Assembly: GCA_016791005.1 (NCBI GenBank)
Contig: JAEUNY010000104.1
Location: 1-62,541, forward strand
Length of the DNA stretch: 62,541 bases
Source: Zoogloeaceae bacterium
Lineage (GTDB): Bacteria > Pseudomonadota > Gammaproteobacteria > Burkholderiales > Rhodocyclaceae
Reading direction: 5' to 3'
The notes below the pieces were generated by a model. It was not told the origin of the DNA, ran no database searches, and was given only the letters and a program-made list of their open reading frames with translations. Each line of letters starts with the position of its first letter. The first letter of the stretch is position 1. Both the position numbers and the translations under genes were made by a program. Shown piece after piece: positions 18,937-27,103 of this stretch.

Positions 18937-19593
18937 GTGAAGAGCGGAGGATGGAGAACCCTGAGTAGTCTGGTGGGCCTCGCCACGGCGCTTCATTGCG
19001 GCGCAGCCTGGGCGGTGGACGTGTCCCTTGCAGGCATCTTCCCCGGCAAGGCGGTGCTGGTGTTGGGGGATGGCGCGCCGCGCACGGTGAAGGTCGGCGA
19101 GACTATTGCCGAGGGCGTTCGCCTCCTTTCGGCGGAGGGGGACGCGGCCGTCGTCGAGGTCAATGGCCGACGCCAGACCCTGCGGCTCGGAGAGCGGGCG
19201 GTTAGTGTGGCGTCGCCGGTCGGGCCACAAAGTGTGACGCTCCAGGCCGATGGCAAAGGCCACTTCATCACCGCGGGGAGCATCAATGGGGCGACCGTCG
19301 TGTTCCTCGTCGATACCGGGGCCAGCGTGATCTCCCTCGGGGCGGGGGATGCCGCCCGGGCGGGCATCGACTACCGGCGGGGCCAGGCCGTGCCGACCCT
19401 CACCGCCAATGGCTTGACTCGCGTCTGGCAGGTCAAAATCGATCAAGTCCGGGTTGGCGAAATCCTGCTCCGCAACGTGGACGGCGCGGTGCATGAGATG
19501 GATCTGCCGGTGGTACTCCTCGGGATGAGTTTCCTCAATCGCATGGAGATGGTGCGCTCCGGCGAGCGGCTCGAACTGCGCCAGCGCTATTGA
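18937..19593 (+). CDS. Retropepsin-like aspartic protease, exported (TIGR02281 type)
   Basis: This 218-residue precursor starts at GTG 18937, with AAGGAGG 4 nt upstream. A signal peptide covers residues 1-26 (cleavage after AWA). Residues 100-215 form a single retropepsin lobe with the catalytic motif VDTGAS (Asp126-Thr127-Gly128) and the family ending LPVVLLGMSFLNRMEMVRSGERL. One lobe means it must dimerise to be active. The N-terminal region (27-95, with GDGAPRTVKVGETIAEGVRLLS) resembles a small beta-domain. The substrate is unknown. Confidence 0.88.
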   Translation: MKSGGWRTLSSLVGLATALHCGAAWAVDVSLAGIFPGKAVLVLGDGAPRTVKVGETIAEGVRLLSAEGDAAVVEVNGRRQTLRLGERAVSVASPVGPQSVTLQADGKGHFITAGSINGATVVFLVDTGASVISLGAGDAARAGIDYRRGQAVPTLTANGLTRVWQVKIDQVRVGEILLRNVDGAVHEMDLPVVLLGMSFLNRMEMVRSGERLELRQRY

Positions 19594-19599
19594 GGCAAA

Positions 19600-20202
19600 A
19601 TGGCGATCATGCCTGCCTCAATGCCCTGGACCCCAGACAACCTACGCCACGCCTTCCGCCAACCCTCCCGGGTGGATGTGCCGCGGGAGGAGGGCGTGCC
19701 GGAGGTCCTGAAGCCAGCTGCGGTGCTGGTGCCGCTGGTGCTGCGGGAGGAAGAAACGACGGTCCTCCTGACGCGGCGGACGGATCATCTTCACGACCAT
19801 CCCGGCCAGGTGAGCTTTCCCGGTGGCCGGGTGGATGAGGGCGACGAATCCGCGGCGTTTACCGCGCTCCGCGAGGCGGAAGAGGAAATCGGCCTCATGC
19901 CGTCCCAGGTGGAGTTGATCGGCGAATTGCCGCGCTACCACACCGGCACTGGTTTCGAGGTCACTCCGGTCGTTGGCTTGGTGGTGCCGCCCATTGAGCT
20001 GGCCCTCGATCCTTTCGAAGTGGCCGAAGCCTTCGAAGTCCCCCTCTCCTTTCTCCTCGATCCGCGCAATCACCAACGCCACACCGTCGAGGTGCGGGGG
20101 CGGATGCGGGAGTATTGGGCCATGCCCTACCGCGACTATTACATCTGGGGCGCCACCGCCGGCATGATCGTGATGCTCCAACAGCATCTGCAGGGCGTTT
20201 GA
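19600..20202 (+). CDS. CoA pyrophosphatase-type NUDIX hydrolase (NudL-like)
   Basis: This 200-residue protein carries a complete Nudix box beginning GGRVDEGDESAAFTALREAE and ending EEIGL. Ahead of it is the CoA-specific UPF0035 signature LLTRRTDHLHDHPGQVSFPGG-like block, read here as LLTRRTDHL, then HPGQVSFPG. Such enzymes cleave coenzyme A to phosphopantetheine and 3',5'-ADP. It starts 6 nt after the protease gene and is 91 nt from the CbiB-like gene. Confidence 0.9.
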   Translation: MAIMPASMPWTPDNLRHAFRQPSRVDVPREEGVPEVLKPAAVLVPLVLREEETTVLLTRRTDHLHDHPGQVSFPGGRVDEGDESAAFTALREAEEEIGLMPSQVELIGELPRYHTGTGFEVTPVVGLVVPPIELALDPFEVAEAFEVPLSFLLDPRNHQRHTVEVRGRMREYWAMPYRDYYIWGATAGMIVMLQQHLQGV

Positions 20203-20293
20203 ATCGGGGTGGACGTCCCGCCGGGCAGGGGAGTTGTGGTATCTTGAAGAACTGGCATTTCGGCCGTTTCCCCGTCGCCTCCCTCCTTACGGA

Positions 20294-21220
20294 ATGACCC
20301 TTTTCGCCCTCATCGTCGCCCTGGTGCTCGAACAACTCCAGCCCCTTTCGGTGGAGACGGTGACGCTAAATCCCCTGCGACGGATTTCGGATTTTCTTGT
20401 CGACCGGTTCAACGACGGCCGGGCTGGCAACGGGCGGGTGGCGTGGTGGGTGGTCATCCTGGCCTTTACCCTCGGCGGGACGCTGGTGTTCTATCTCCTG
20501 TGGAACATCCACCCCTTGTTCGCGGCGGCGTTCAACGTCGTGGTGCTCTACGTGACCATGGGATTTCGATGGGAGAGCCATTACTTTGGCGACATCCAGG
20601 TCGCCCTGCGGATGGGGGAACTCGATCGCGCACGCTCGCTGCTGGGTGAGTGGCGAGGCCGCTCCCATGAGGATTCCAGTTCGGAAGAAGTGGCCCGGTT
20701 GGCCATCGAGCAGGCCCTTCTGGCCGCTCATCGCAATGTTTTTGGGGTGGTTTTCTGGTTTTTGCTGCTTCCAGGTCCAAGCGGCGCTATTCTTTACAGA
20801 ATTTCCCGGTTTTTTGCGGAGGATTGGGGCGACCGGGCGGAACCGGAATTTGGCTCCTTCGGGCGCTTCGCGCGTTCTGCGTTCGAAGTGATCGACTGGT
20901 TGCCGGTCCGACTGACCGCCGCGTCCTTCTCAATCGTCGGGAATTTCGAGGATGCCGTATTTTGCTGGCGCTCCCAGGCCCAGCAATGGGCCGACAAGGC
21001 CGCAGGTATCCTCATCGCAAGCGGGGGCGGCGCGCTCGGTGTCCGGCTGGGCATGCCGATTCAGGAAACCGGCGAGGTCGTCGAGAGGCCAGAGATGGGA
21101 TCGGGCGGCGATGCGGATGCCGATTTCATGCAAAGCGCGATCGGCCTGATCTGGCGGTCTCTCGTGCTCTGCCTGCTTTTGTTGGCTCTGGTGACGATCG
21201 CAAGCTGGGTCGGCCGGTGA
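20294..21220 (+). CDS. CobD/CbiB-family membrane protein
   Basis: This 308-residue integral membrane protein is assigned to the CobD/CbiB family from overall pattern. ATG 20294 (MTLFALIVALVLEQLQPL) gives a hydrophobic start. Further segments occur near 45-85, 147-165 and 285-305. True CbiB attaches aminopropanol in cobalamin synthesis, but no cobalamin gene is near. Many betaproteobacteria carry this divergent form beside a NUDIX gene, and an AmpE-like or regulatory role is equally possible. Function is therefore left open. Confidence 0.65.
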   Translation: MTLFALIVALVLEQLQPLSVETVTLNPLRRISDFLVDRFNDGRAGNGRVAWWVVILAFTLGGTLVFYLLWNIHPLFAAAFNVVVLYVTMGFRWESHYFGDIQVALRMGELDRARSLLGEWRGRSHEDSSSEEVARLAIEQALLAAHRNVFGVVFWFLLLPGPSGAILYRISRFFAEDWGDRAEPEFGSFGRFARSAFEVIDWLPVRLTAASFSIVGNFEDAVFCWRSQAQQWADKAAGILIASGGGALGVRLGMPIQETGEVVERPEMGSGGDADADFMQSAIGLIWRSLVLCLLLLALVTIASWVGR

Positions 21221-21253
21221 AATTAAAATTGATCTATGGACAGGAGAGAGTAG

Positions 21254-22438
21254 ATGGCAAATCGTGAAGTCGTGGTGTTGAGCGCCGTGCGTTCCGCGAT
21301 CGGGGGTTTTGGTGGTTCGTTGGCCGGCATGGAGCCCCATGAACTGGCTGGCATCGTGATGAAGGAGTCGGTGGCTCGGTCCGGTGTCGATCCCAAGCAG
21401 ATCAACTACGTCACCGTGGGGAACTGCATTCCGACCGATTCGCGTTTCGCCTACGTTTCGCGGGTCGCGGCCATCCAGGCCGGCTTGCCGATGGATTCGG
21501 TGGCTCAGACGGTGAACCGCCTGTGCTCGTCGGGTTTGCAGGGGATCGTGACCACCGCCCAGAACATTCTCCTGGGTGACTGTGACTACGGTATCGGGGG
21601 CGGCGTGGAAGTGATGTCCCGCGGCGCCTACATGCTGCCGACCCTGCGCAGCGGCGCCCGGATGGGCGACGTCAAGGCCCTCGACATGATGGTGTCGACC
21701 CTGACCGACCCGTTCGGCGCGGGCCACATGGGGATCACCGCCGAGAACCTGGCCGCCAAGTGGAACATCAGCCGTGAAGAGCAGGACGCTCTGGCCGTCG
21801 AGTCCCATCGTCGGGCCACCGCAGCCATTACCGAGGGCCGCTTCAAGTCCCAGATCGTTCCCATCGTCCAGCAAACCCGTAAGGGTGAGGTGGTGTTCGA
21901 CACCGACGAGCATGTCAAGGCCAGCACGACCATGGAGACCCTGGGCAAGATGAAGCCCGCCTTCAAGAAGGATGGCACGGTCACCGCCGGCAACGCCTCC
22001 GGCATCAACGACGGTGCGGCCTTCATGGTCCTCGCCGACGCGTCCGCTGCCGCCGCTGCCGGCTACAAGCCGATGGCCCGTTTGGTGTCCTACGCGGTCG
22101 CTGGCGTGCCGAACGACATCATGGGTGAAGGCCCGATCCCGGCCACCAAGATCGCTTTGCAGAAGGCCGATTTGAGCCTGGACAAGATGGACGTCATCGA
22201 GTCCAACGAAGCCTTCGCGGCCCAGGCCATCGCCGTTTCCAAAGCACTGGGCCTCGACATGAGCAAGACCAACCCCAACGGCGGCGCCATCGCCCTGGGT
22301 CACCCGGTCGGCTGCTCGGGCGCATTCATTGCTACTAAGGCCCTGTACGAGCTTCAACGTACCGGCGGGCGTTATGCGCTGGTGACCATGTGTATCGGCG
22401 GCGGTCAGGGTATTGCAGCCATTTTCGAGCGGATTTGA
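21254..22438 (+). CDS. Acetyl-CoA acetyltransferase (thiolase)
   Basis: This is a biosynthetic-type thiolase that condenses acyl-CoA units or cleaves 3-ketoacyl-CoA. The 394 aa are full length. Catalytic Cys91 lies in NRLCSSGLQG, the His in NGGAIALGHPVGCSGA, and Cys380 in CIGGGQG; ESNEAFAAQ is also conserved. It could be phaA, bktB or atoB; no phaB or phaC neighbour is present to decide. It has its own ribosome binding site (AGGAGAG) and a terminator. Confidence 0.93.
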   Translation: MANREVVVLSAVRSAIGGFGGSLAGMEPHELAGIVMKESVARSGVDPKQINYVTVGNCIPTDSRFAYVSRVAAIQAGLPMDSVAQTVNRLCSSGLQGIVTTAQNILLGDCDYGIGGGVEVMSRGAYMLPTLRSGARMGDVKALDMMVSTLTDPFGAGHMGITAENLAAKWNISREEQDALAVESHRRATAAITEGRFKSQIVPIVQQTRKGEVVFDTDEHVKASTTMETLGKMKPAFKKDGTVTAGNASGINDGAAFMVLADASAAAAAGYKPMARLVSYAVAGVPNDIMGEGPIPATKIALQKADLSLDKMDVIESNEAFAAQAIAVSKALGLDMSKTNPNGGAIALGHPVGCSGAFIATKALYELQRTGGRYALVTMCIGGGQGIAAIFERI

Positions 22439-22463
22439 TTCGCCGATTGGTCATCGCAACCAG

Positions 22464-22485
22464 CCCCGCCGAAAGGCGGGGTTTT
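22464..22485 (+). terminator. Rho-independent terminator after thiolase
   Basis: CCCCGCC (22464-22470) pairs with GGCGGGG around GAAA and is followed by TTTT. It starts 25 nt after the stop codon. Confidence 0.85.
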
Positions 22486-22667
22486 CGTTTCATGATAGGG
22501 GTTTGCACCATTTTGGGTTGATAGAGAGCGGTTTGGCACGATCCCGGTGCGAAGGGCCGAAAGGGGTTCTGCGCCAAGGGTCAGAAGTAAATGAATCATC
22601 GTCGACACGGAATACGCTGTAATTCATTTCGGCGTTCTGTCATGTGCAATCCATTGAGCAACAGGCC

Positions 22668-24089
22668 ATGACCATCAAGAAATTTTTCAATGAAATGACC
22701 GACGACGCGGGTAGCGTCCGTTCCCACTATTCCGGCTATTCGGCTTGGTTGAGCGAGATGCCTCAGGAGCGCATTGCCCACAAGCGCGCCGAGGCGGATG
22801 CGCTCTTCCACCGCTTTGGCATCACCTTCGCGGTGTATGGGGAAGACGGCGGGAAAGAGCGACTCATTCCCTTCGACATCATTCCCAGGATCATTCCCGC
22901 CGACGAGTGGAAGGCTTTGGCAGCGGGGCTCAGGCAGCGGGTCAAGGCCCTGAATGCCTTTATCCACGATGTCTACCACGACCAAAACATTCTCAAGGCG
23001 GGGCGGATTCCCAAGGAGTATGTTCTCCAGAATGGCCAGTACCGCCCGGAGATGAAGGGTATCGATGTGGCGGGAAACATCTACGCCCACATCGCTGGCG
23101 TCGACGTGGTACGGGCTGGCCAGGGTGAGTTCTATGTCCTGGAGGACAACCTTCGGGTTCCCTCGGGGGTGTCTTACATGCTGGAAAACCGCAAGATGAT
23201 GATGCGGCTTTTCCCGCGCCTGTTCTCCCGCAACAAGATCGCGCCAGTAGATCGCTATCCGGACATGCTGCTCAACACGCTGCGCAGCGTGGCACCGACC
23301 GGGGTGACCGACCCGATAGTGGTGGTGCTGACGCCCGGGGCTTACAACAGTGCTTACTTCGAGCACGCCTTCCTCGCCCAGCAGATGGGGGTCGAACTCG
23401 TCGAAGGCCAGGATCTCTTCGTCGATGACGATCAGGTCTTCATGCGGACCACCCGCGGGCCTCAGCGCGTGGACGTGATCTACCGCCGAATCGATGATGA
23501 CTTCCTCGATCCACTCGTCTTCCGCAAGGACTCCGTCCTCGGTGTCGCTGGCCTCATGCGGGCCTACCACGCGGGCCGGGTGACACTCTGCAACGCAGTC
23601 GGTACTGGGGTCGCCGACGACAAGTCGGTCTACGTCTTCGTCCCAGAAATGATTCGCTTCTATCTCGGTGAAGAGCCCATCCTCAACAACGTTCCGACCT
23701 ACCAGTGCCGGCTCAAGGATGACCTCGGCTACGTCCTGGATCATCTGCCCGAGCTGGTGGTGAAGGAAGTCCACGGCGCCGGTGGCTATGGAATGCTGGT
23801 CGGTCCCGCCTCCACCAAGGCGGAGATCGAGGCCTTCCGGGCGCAGATCGTGGCCGCGCCGGACAAATACATCGCCCAGCCGACCCTGGCCTTGTCTGCG
23901 TGCCCGACTTTCGTTGAATCCGGTATCGCGCCGCGCCACATTGACCTGCGTCCCTTCGTCCTTTCTGGTAGCGAAGAGATTCAGTTGATCCCGGGTGGGC
24001 TGACCCGGGTTGCCCTCAGGGAGGGTTCGCTGGTGGTGAACTCCTCGCAGGGTGGGGGAACCAAAGACACCTGGGTGCTGGAGGCCTGA
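22668..24089 (+). CDS. Circularly permuted ATP-grasp protein (Anbu operon)
   Basis: This 473-residue protein belongs to the permuted ATP-grasp family (formerly DUF404/DUF407), predicted to form peptide-like bonds using ATP. ATG 22668 (MTIKKFFNEM) is preferred to GTG 22644, as family members start near this motif. Landmarks are FGITFAVYGEDG, VLEDNLRVPSGVSYMLENR, VLTPGAYNSAYFEHAFLAQ, VDVIYRRIDDDFLDPL and VVKEVHGAGGYGMLVGP, the likely nucleotide-binding loops. It is 11 nt ahead of the alpha-E gene and starts the three-gene operon ending in the proteasome-like peptidase. Confidence 0.9.
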   Translation: MTIKKFFNEMTDDAGSVRSHYSGYSAWLSEMPQERIAHKRAEADALFHRFGITFAVYGEDGGKERLIPFDIIPRIIPADEWKALAAGLRQRVKALNAFIHDVYHDQNILKAGRIPKEYVLQNGQYRPEMKGIDVAGNIYAHIAGVDVVRAGQGEFYVLEDNLRVPSGVSYMLENRKMMMRLFPRLFSRNKIAPVDRYPDMLLNTLRSVAPTGVTDPIVVVLTPGAYNSAYFEHAFLAQQMGVELVEGQDLFVDDDQVFMRTTRGPQRVDVIYRRIDDDFLDPLVFRKDSVLGVAGLMRAYHAGRVTLCNAVGTGVADDKSVYVFVPEMIRFYLGEEPILNNVPTYQCRLKDDLGYVLDHLPELVVKEVHGAGGYGMLVGPASTKAEIEAFRAQIVAAPDKYIAQPTLALSACPTFVESGIAPRHIDLRPFVLSGSEEIQLIPGGLTRVALREGSLVVNSSQGGGTKDTWVLEA

Positions 24090-24100
24090 AGGGAAACATC

Positions 24101-25048
24101 ATGCTGAGTAGAACTGCCGATCACCTCTACTGGATGGCGCGCTACATGGAGCGCGCCGAAAACATCGCCCGCTTGCTGGACGTCAATTACCGTCTGTCCC
24201 TTATGCCTCAGCCGGCGGATCAGATGGAAAAGGCCTGGGCCGCGACGCTGCGCATCATGGGCCTCGATGAGTTGTATTGGGAGAAGTACGACGAGATCAC
24301 GCCAGAGAACGTCTTCGATCTCCTGATCTTCGATCGCGAGAATCTCTCCAGCGTGTGGCATTGTCTGCGTGCGGCGCGGGAGAACGCCCACGCGGTGCGG
24401 GGCACCATCACCTCCGAAATGTGGGAAACCACCAACGGTACCTGGCTCAAGATGCGGGATTTCTCGCCCGCCGCCCTGTCCGACATCGAAATCAGCGAGT
24501 TCTTCGAGTGGGTCAAGTACCGCTCACACCTCTCGCGGGGTGTGACCATTGGCACCATGCTGCAGGACGAGGCGTGGCGCTTCACCCGGATCGGAACCTT
24601 CCTGGAGCGGGCGGACAATACCTCCCGAATCCTTGATGTGAAGTACCAGCTGCTGCTCCCGGCCGGGGAAAGCGAGGGCGGCGCGGCGGACTATTATCAA
24701 TGGAGTGCCTTACTTCGCTCCGTGTCCGCCTTCGAGGTCTATCGCAAGGTGTATCGGGACCTGATCACCCCGGCGCGGGTTGCCGAACTCCTGCTGCTCC
24801 GGTCGGACATGCCGCGATCACTCGCCCGCTGCATGCAGGAGGTCTACAACAACCTGCAGAAAGTGGCCAACAACCGTTCGGCTGAAACCGAGCGGCGGGC
24901 CGGCGAGATGGATGCGTCCCTGCGCTTCGGGCGGGTCGATGACATCATGCGCGGTGGATTGCACAATTATCTGGTGAAGGTCCTGGCGCGGGTGCAGGAC
25001 ATCAGCAACCGCATTGCCAACGACTTCCTGGTCCCGGTTTCCGCCTAG
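24101..25048 (+). CDS. Alpha-E domain protein
   Basis: This 315-residue all-helical protein of the alpha-E (DUF403) family almost always occurs beside a permuted ATP-grasp gene. The start MLSRTADHLYWMARYMERAENIARLLD is the family signature, and ITSEMWETTNGTWLKMRD, LSRGVTIGTMLQDEAWRF and GTFLERADNTSRILDVKY follow. It is thought to work with the ATP-grasp enzyme on an unknown peptide substrate. A hairpin terminator follows it, so read-through into the peptidase gene may be limited. Confidence 0.93.
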   Translation: MLSRTADHLYWMARYMERAENIARLLDVNYRLSLMPQPADQMEKAWAATLRIMGLDELYWEKYDEITPENVFDLLIFDRENLSSVWHCLRAARENAHAVRGTITSEMWETTNGTWLKMRDFSPAALSDIEISEFFEWVKYRSHLSRGVTIGTMLQDEAWRFTRIGTFLERADNTSRILDVKYQLLLPAGESEGGAADYYQWSALLRSVSAFEVYRKVYRDLITPARVAELLLLRSDMPRSLARCMQEVYNNLQKVANNRSAETERRAGEMDASLRFGRVDDIMRGGLHNYLVKVLARVQDISNRIANDFLVPVSA

Positions 25049-25070
25049 TTCCCGGGCTTTTGTCGAGTTC

Positions 25071-25102
25071 AAGGCCGGCGGGGCGTGCCCCGTCGGCTTT
25101 TT
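25071..25102 (+). terminator. Terminator between alpha-E and Anbu genes
   Basis: A stem of GCCG-G-CGGGG with CCCC-G-T-CGGC, containing one G-T wobble, has a CGTG loop and ends in TTTTT. It sits inside what is otherwise a co-directional operon. Confidence 0.7.
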
Positions 25103-25120
25103 CCATTTTTGGAGGGTTGA

Positions 25121-25882
25121 ATGACCTACTGCGTTGCAATGCGGCTCGATGCCGGGATGGTTTTCCTGTCGGACTCTCGTACCAATGCCGGGGTCGATCA
25201 CATCAACACCTTTCGCAAGATGAATCTCTTCGAGCGGCGGGGCGAACGGGTCTTGGTTCTGATGACCGCGGGAAATCTGGCCATCACCCAGTCCTTGGTC
25301 TCGCGCCTGCGGGAGGCGATGGAGGATCCCGACGCGCCGGTGAGCCTGTGGTCGGTGACCAATCTGTTCGAAGCCGCCTGCCACGTCGGGGAGGTGCTGC
25401 GGGCGGTGTATCGTCATGACGGCAGTGCGCTGCGGGAATTCGGCATCGATTTCAATGCCTCGGTCCTCCTCGGGGGACAGATCGCCGGCGAAGCCCCGCG
25501 CCTGTTCAGCATTTATGCAGCCGGCAATTTCATCGAGGCCACGCCGGATACACCGTACTTTCAGATTGGCGAATCCAAGTACGGCAAGCCCATCATCGAT
25601 CGGGTCTTGTCGTCGCGGACCAGCCTGGAGGAGGCCACCAAGCTGGCTCTGATTTCCATGGATTCCACGATTCGCTCGAACCTGTCGGTGGGCTTGCCCC
25701 TCGATCTCGCGATCGTGCATGCCAACGAACTGGCGGTCGGCTCCTGGGCCAGCGTCGATGAAGACAGTAGTTATTTCGCGATGATCCGGGCACGGTGGGG
25801 CGATGCCCTACGTACGGCCTTCGAGGCGTTGCCCGACCCGGACGAACTGCTGGCGTCGAAAGCGATCCCGCCGGGTCAGTGA
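25121..25882 (+). CDS. Proteasome-type peptidase, Anbu family
   Basis: This 253-residue N-terminal nucleophile hydrolase is of the Anbu (betaproteobacterial proteasome homologue) type. After Met removal Thr2 becomes the nucleophile in MTYCVAMRLDAG; Asp18 (LSDSRTNAG) and Lys33 (TFRKMNLF) complete the proteasome-like active site. Anbu proteins form ring or helical oligomers with no recognised unfoldase partner. The ATP-grasp and alpha-E neighbours support a peptide-tailoring role. The usual transglutaminase-like gene of this cluster is absent here. Its 3' end overlaps the convergent rsgA by 7 nt. Confidence 0.9.
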   Translation: MTYCVAMRLDAGMVFLSDSRTNAGVDHINTFRKMNLFERRGERVLVLMTAGNLAITQSLVSRLREAMEDPDAPVSLWSVTNLFEAACHVGEVLRAVYRHDGSALREFGIDFNASVLLGGQIAGEAPRLFSIYAAGNFIEATPDTPYFQIGESKYGKPIIDRVLSSRTSLEEATKLALISMDSTIRSNLSVGLPLDLAIVHANELAVGSWASVDEDSSYFAMIRARWGDALRTAFEALPDPDELLASKAIPPGQ

Positions 25883-26781
25883 CCTCGGGCGAGCCGTCGG
25901 GCCGCCTCGTTTTCCGCCCGGATCTGGCGGAAAAGATCCAGGCGGCGCCGGGAAATCTGCCCGCTGTCAGCGGCTGCCACCAAGGCGCAGCCGGGTTCCT
26001 CCAGGTGCTGACAGTCCCGGAAGCGGCACTGGCCGAAGTAGGGGGAAAACTCGCGGAACCCCTGTTCGATCGCCGTGGGTGACAGGTGGGTGAGGCCAAA
26101 AGTCTGCAGGCCCGGGCTGTCAATCAATCGGCTGTGCTCGTCGAGGTGGTAGAGGCGGGCAAAGGTTGTGGTGTGTTTCCCCGAGTCGAGGGACAGGGAG
26201 ATTTCCCGCGTCGCCGCGCGAGCCTCCGGCAGCAAGGCATTGACCACCGTGGATTTGCCCATCCCAGACTGCCCCACCAGGATACTGGTGCGGCCTTCCA
26301 AATGCGGTCGCAAGGCGGCGACGCTGGATTCTGCGGCCAGTTCCAGGATCGGATAGCCGAGGCTGCGGAAGGGCCCCAGAATCTGTTGGGCCGCCGGCAA
26401 TCGCTCAGTGAGGTCGATCTTGTTCAGCAGAATCAAGGCCGCCAGGTTCTGGGCCTCAGCGGCACACAGGCAACGGCTGATGAGCTCGTCGCTGAAGGAG
26501 GGCTCAGTGGCGACCACGATCACGATCTGGGTCACATTGGCCGCGATGAGCTTTTCCCGGAAGGCGTCTGCCCGGTGGAGGAGACTGCGCCGGGGTGCCA
26601 GCGCCTCCAGCACCCCACGACCGGCTTCGTGGGTGCGACGGAATCCCACTTCGTCGCCACAGGCGTAGATGCTGCGTTTGGCACGAGGGACGCACAGCAC
26701 GGTCTCCCCGGTCGGCGTCGCGACTTCGTATTGACGGCCGAAGGACGCCACCACCACGCCGCCTTCCGTCGCCTGGGCCAC
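25876..26781 (-). CDS. rsgA: Ribosome small subunit-dependent GTPase RsgA
   Basis: RsgA is a circularly permuted GTPase that checks late 30S subunit maturation. The 301-residue product begins at GTG 26779-26781. An N-terminal OB-fold precedes G4 LNKIDL (119-124), the G1 loop GQSGMGKST (170-178) and G3 DSPGLQTFG. The zinc-binding C-terminal knuckle lies in QCRFRDCQHLEEPGCA. It lies 10 nt downstream of the small cytochrome gene in an operon with the M48 protease. Confidence 0.95.
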   Translation of the reverse strand: MAQATEGGVVVASFGRQYEVATPTGETVLCVPRAKRSIYACGDEVGFRRTHEAGRGVLEALAPRRSLLHRADAFREKLIAANVTQIVIVVATEPSFSDELISRCLCAAEAQNLAALILLNKIDLTERLPAAQQILGPFRSLGYPILELAAESSVAALRPHLEGRTSILVGQSGMGKSTVVNALLPEARAATREISLSLDSGKHTTTFARLYHLDEHSRLIDSPGLQTFGLTHLSPTAIEQGFREFSPYFGQCRFRDCQHLEEPGCALVAAADSGQISRRRLDLFRQIRAENEAARRLARGH

Positions 26782-26791
26782 TCCGGCCAGG

Positions 26792-27103
26792 TCAGGGGAA
26801 ATGGTAGTAGCGCTGGTTCAAGTAGCCAGCGATATTGAGTTCGTCCTCCGGAAACAGGCCGAGCTTGAGCATCGAGGTGCACAGGGTGATGCGCTGCGCG
26901 AGGCCCTCGGCCGACTTCACCGTCCGGGTCCGCCGCAGGTAGATATTCTCGCCCTCGGGACCCCCATATTGCTGGGCATGGCAACTCACGCAGTGCTTCG
27001 CGTGGAGGACTTGGCCGGCCGTCGCGTCCGCGCCGACGAAGGACGTCGCCCAGCTCTGCGGAAGCATGGCGAGGAGTAGCGCCGCAATGATCCAGTGTTT
27101 CAT
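26792..27103 (-). CDS. Small exported c-type cytochrome
   Basis: This 103-residue precursor has a signal peptide ([19 protein letters not shown]) and a single haem-binding CVSCH motif at about residues 38-42. The distal Met is probably in SMLKLGLF. ATG 27103 overlaps the stop of the upstream M48 gene in an ATGA arrangement, which fixes the start. Its electron transfer partners are unknown. The mature domain is shorter and less canonical than a typical class I cytochrome. Confidence 0.85.
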   Translation of the reverse strand: MKHWIIAALLLAMLPQSWATSFVGADATAGQVLHAKHCVSCHAQQYGGPEGENIYLRRTRTVKSAEGLAQRITLCTSMLKLGLFPEDELNIAGYLNQRYYHFP

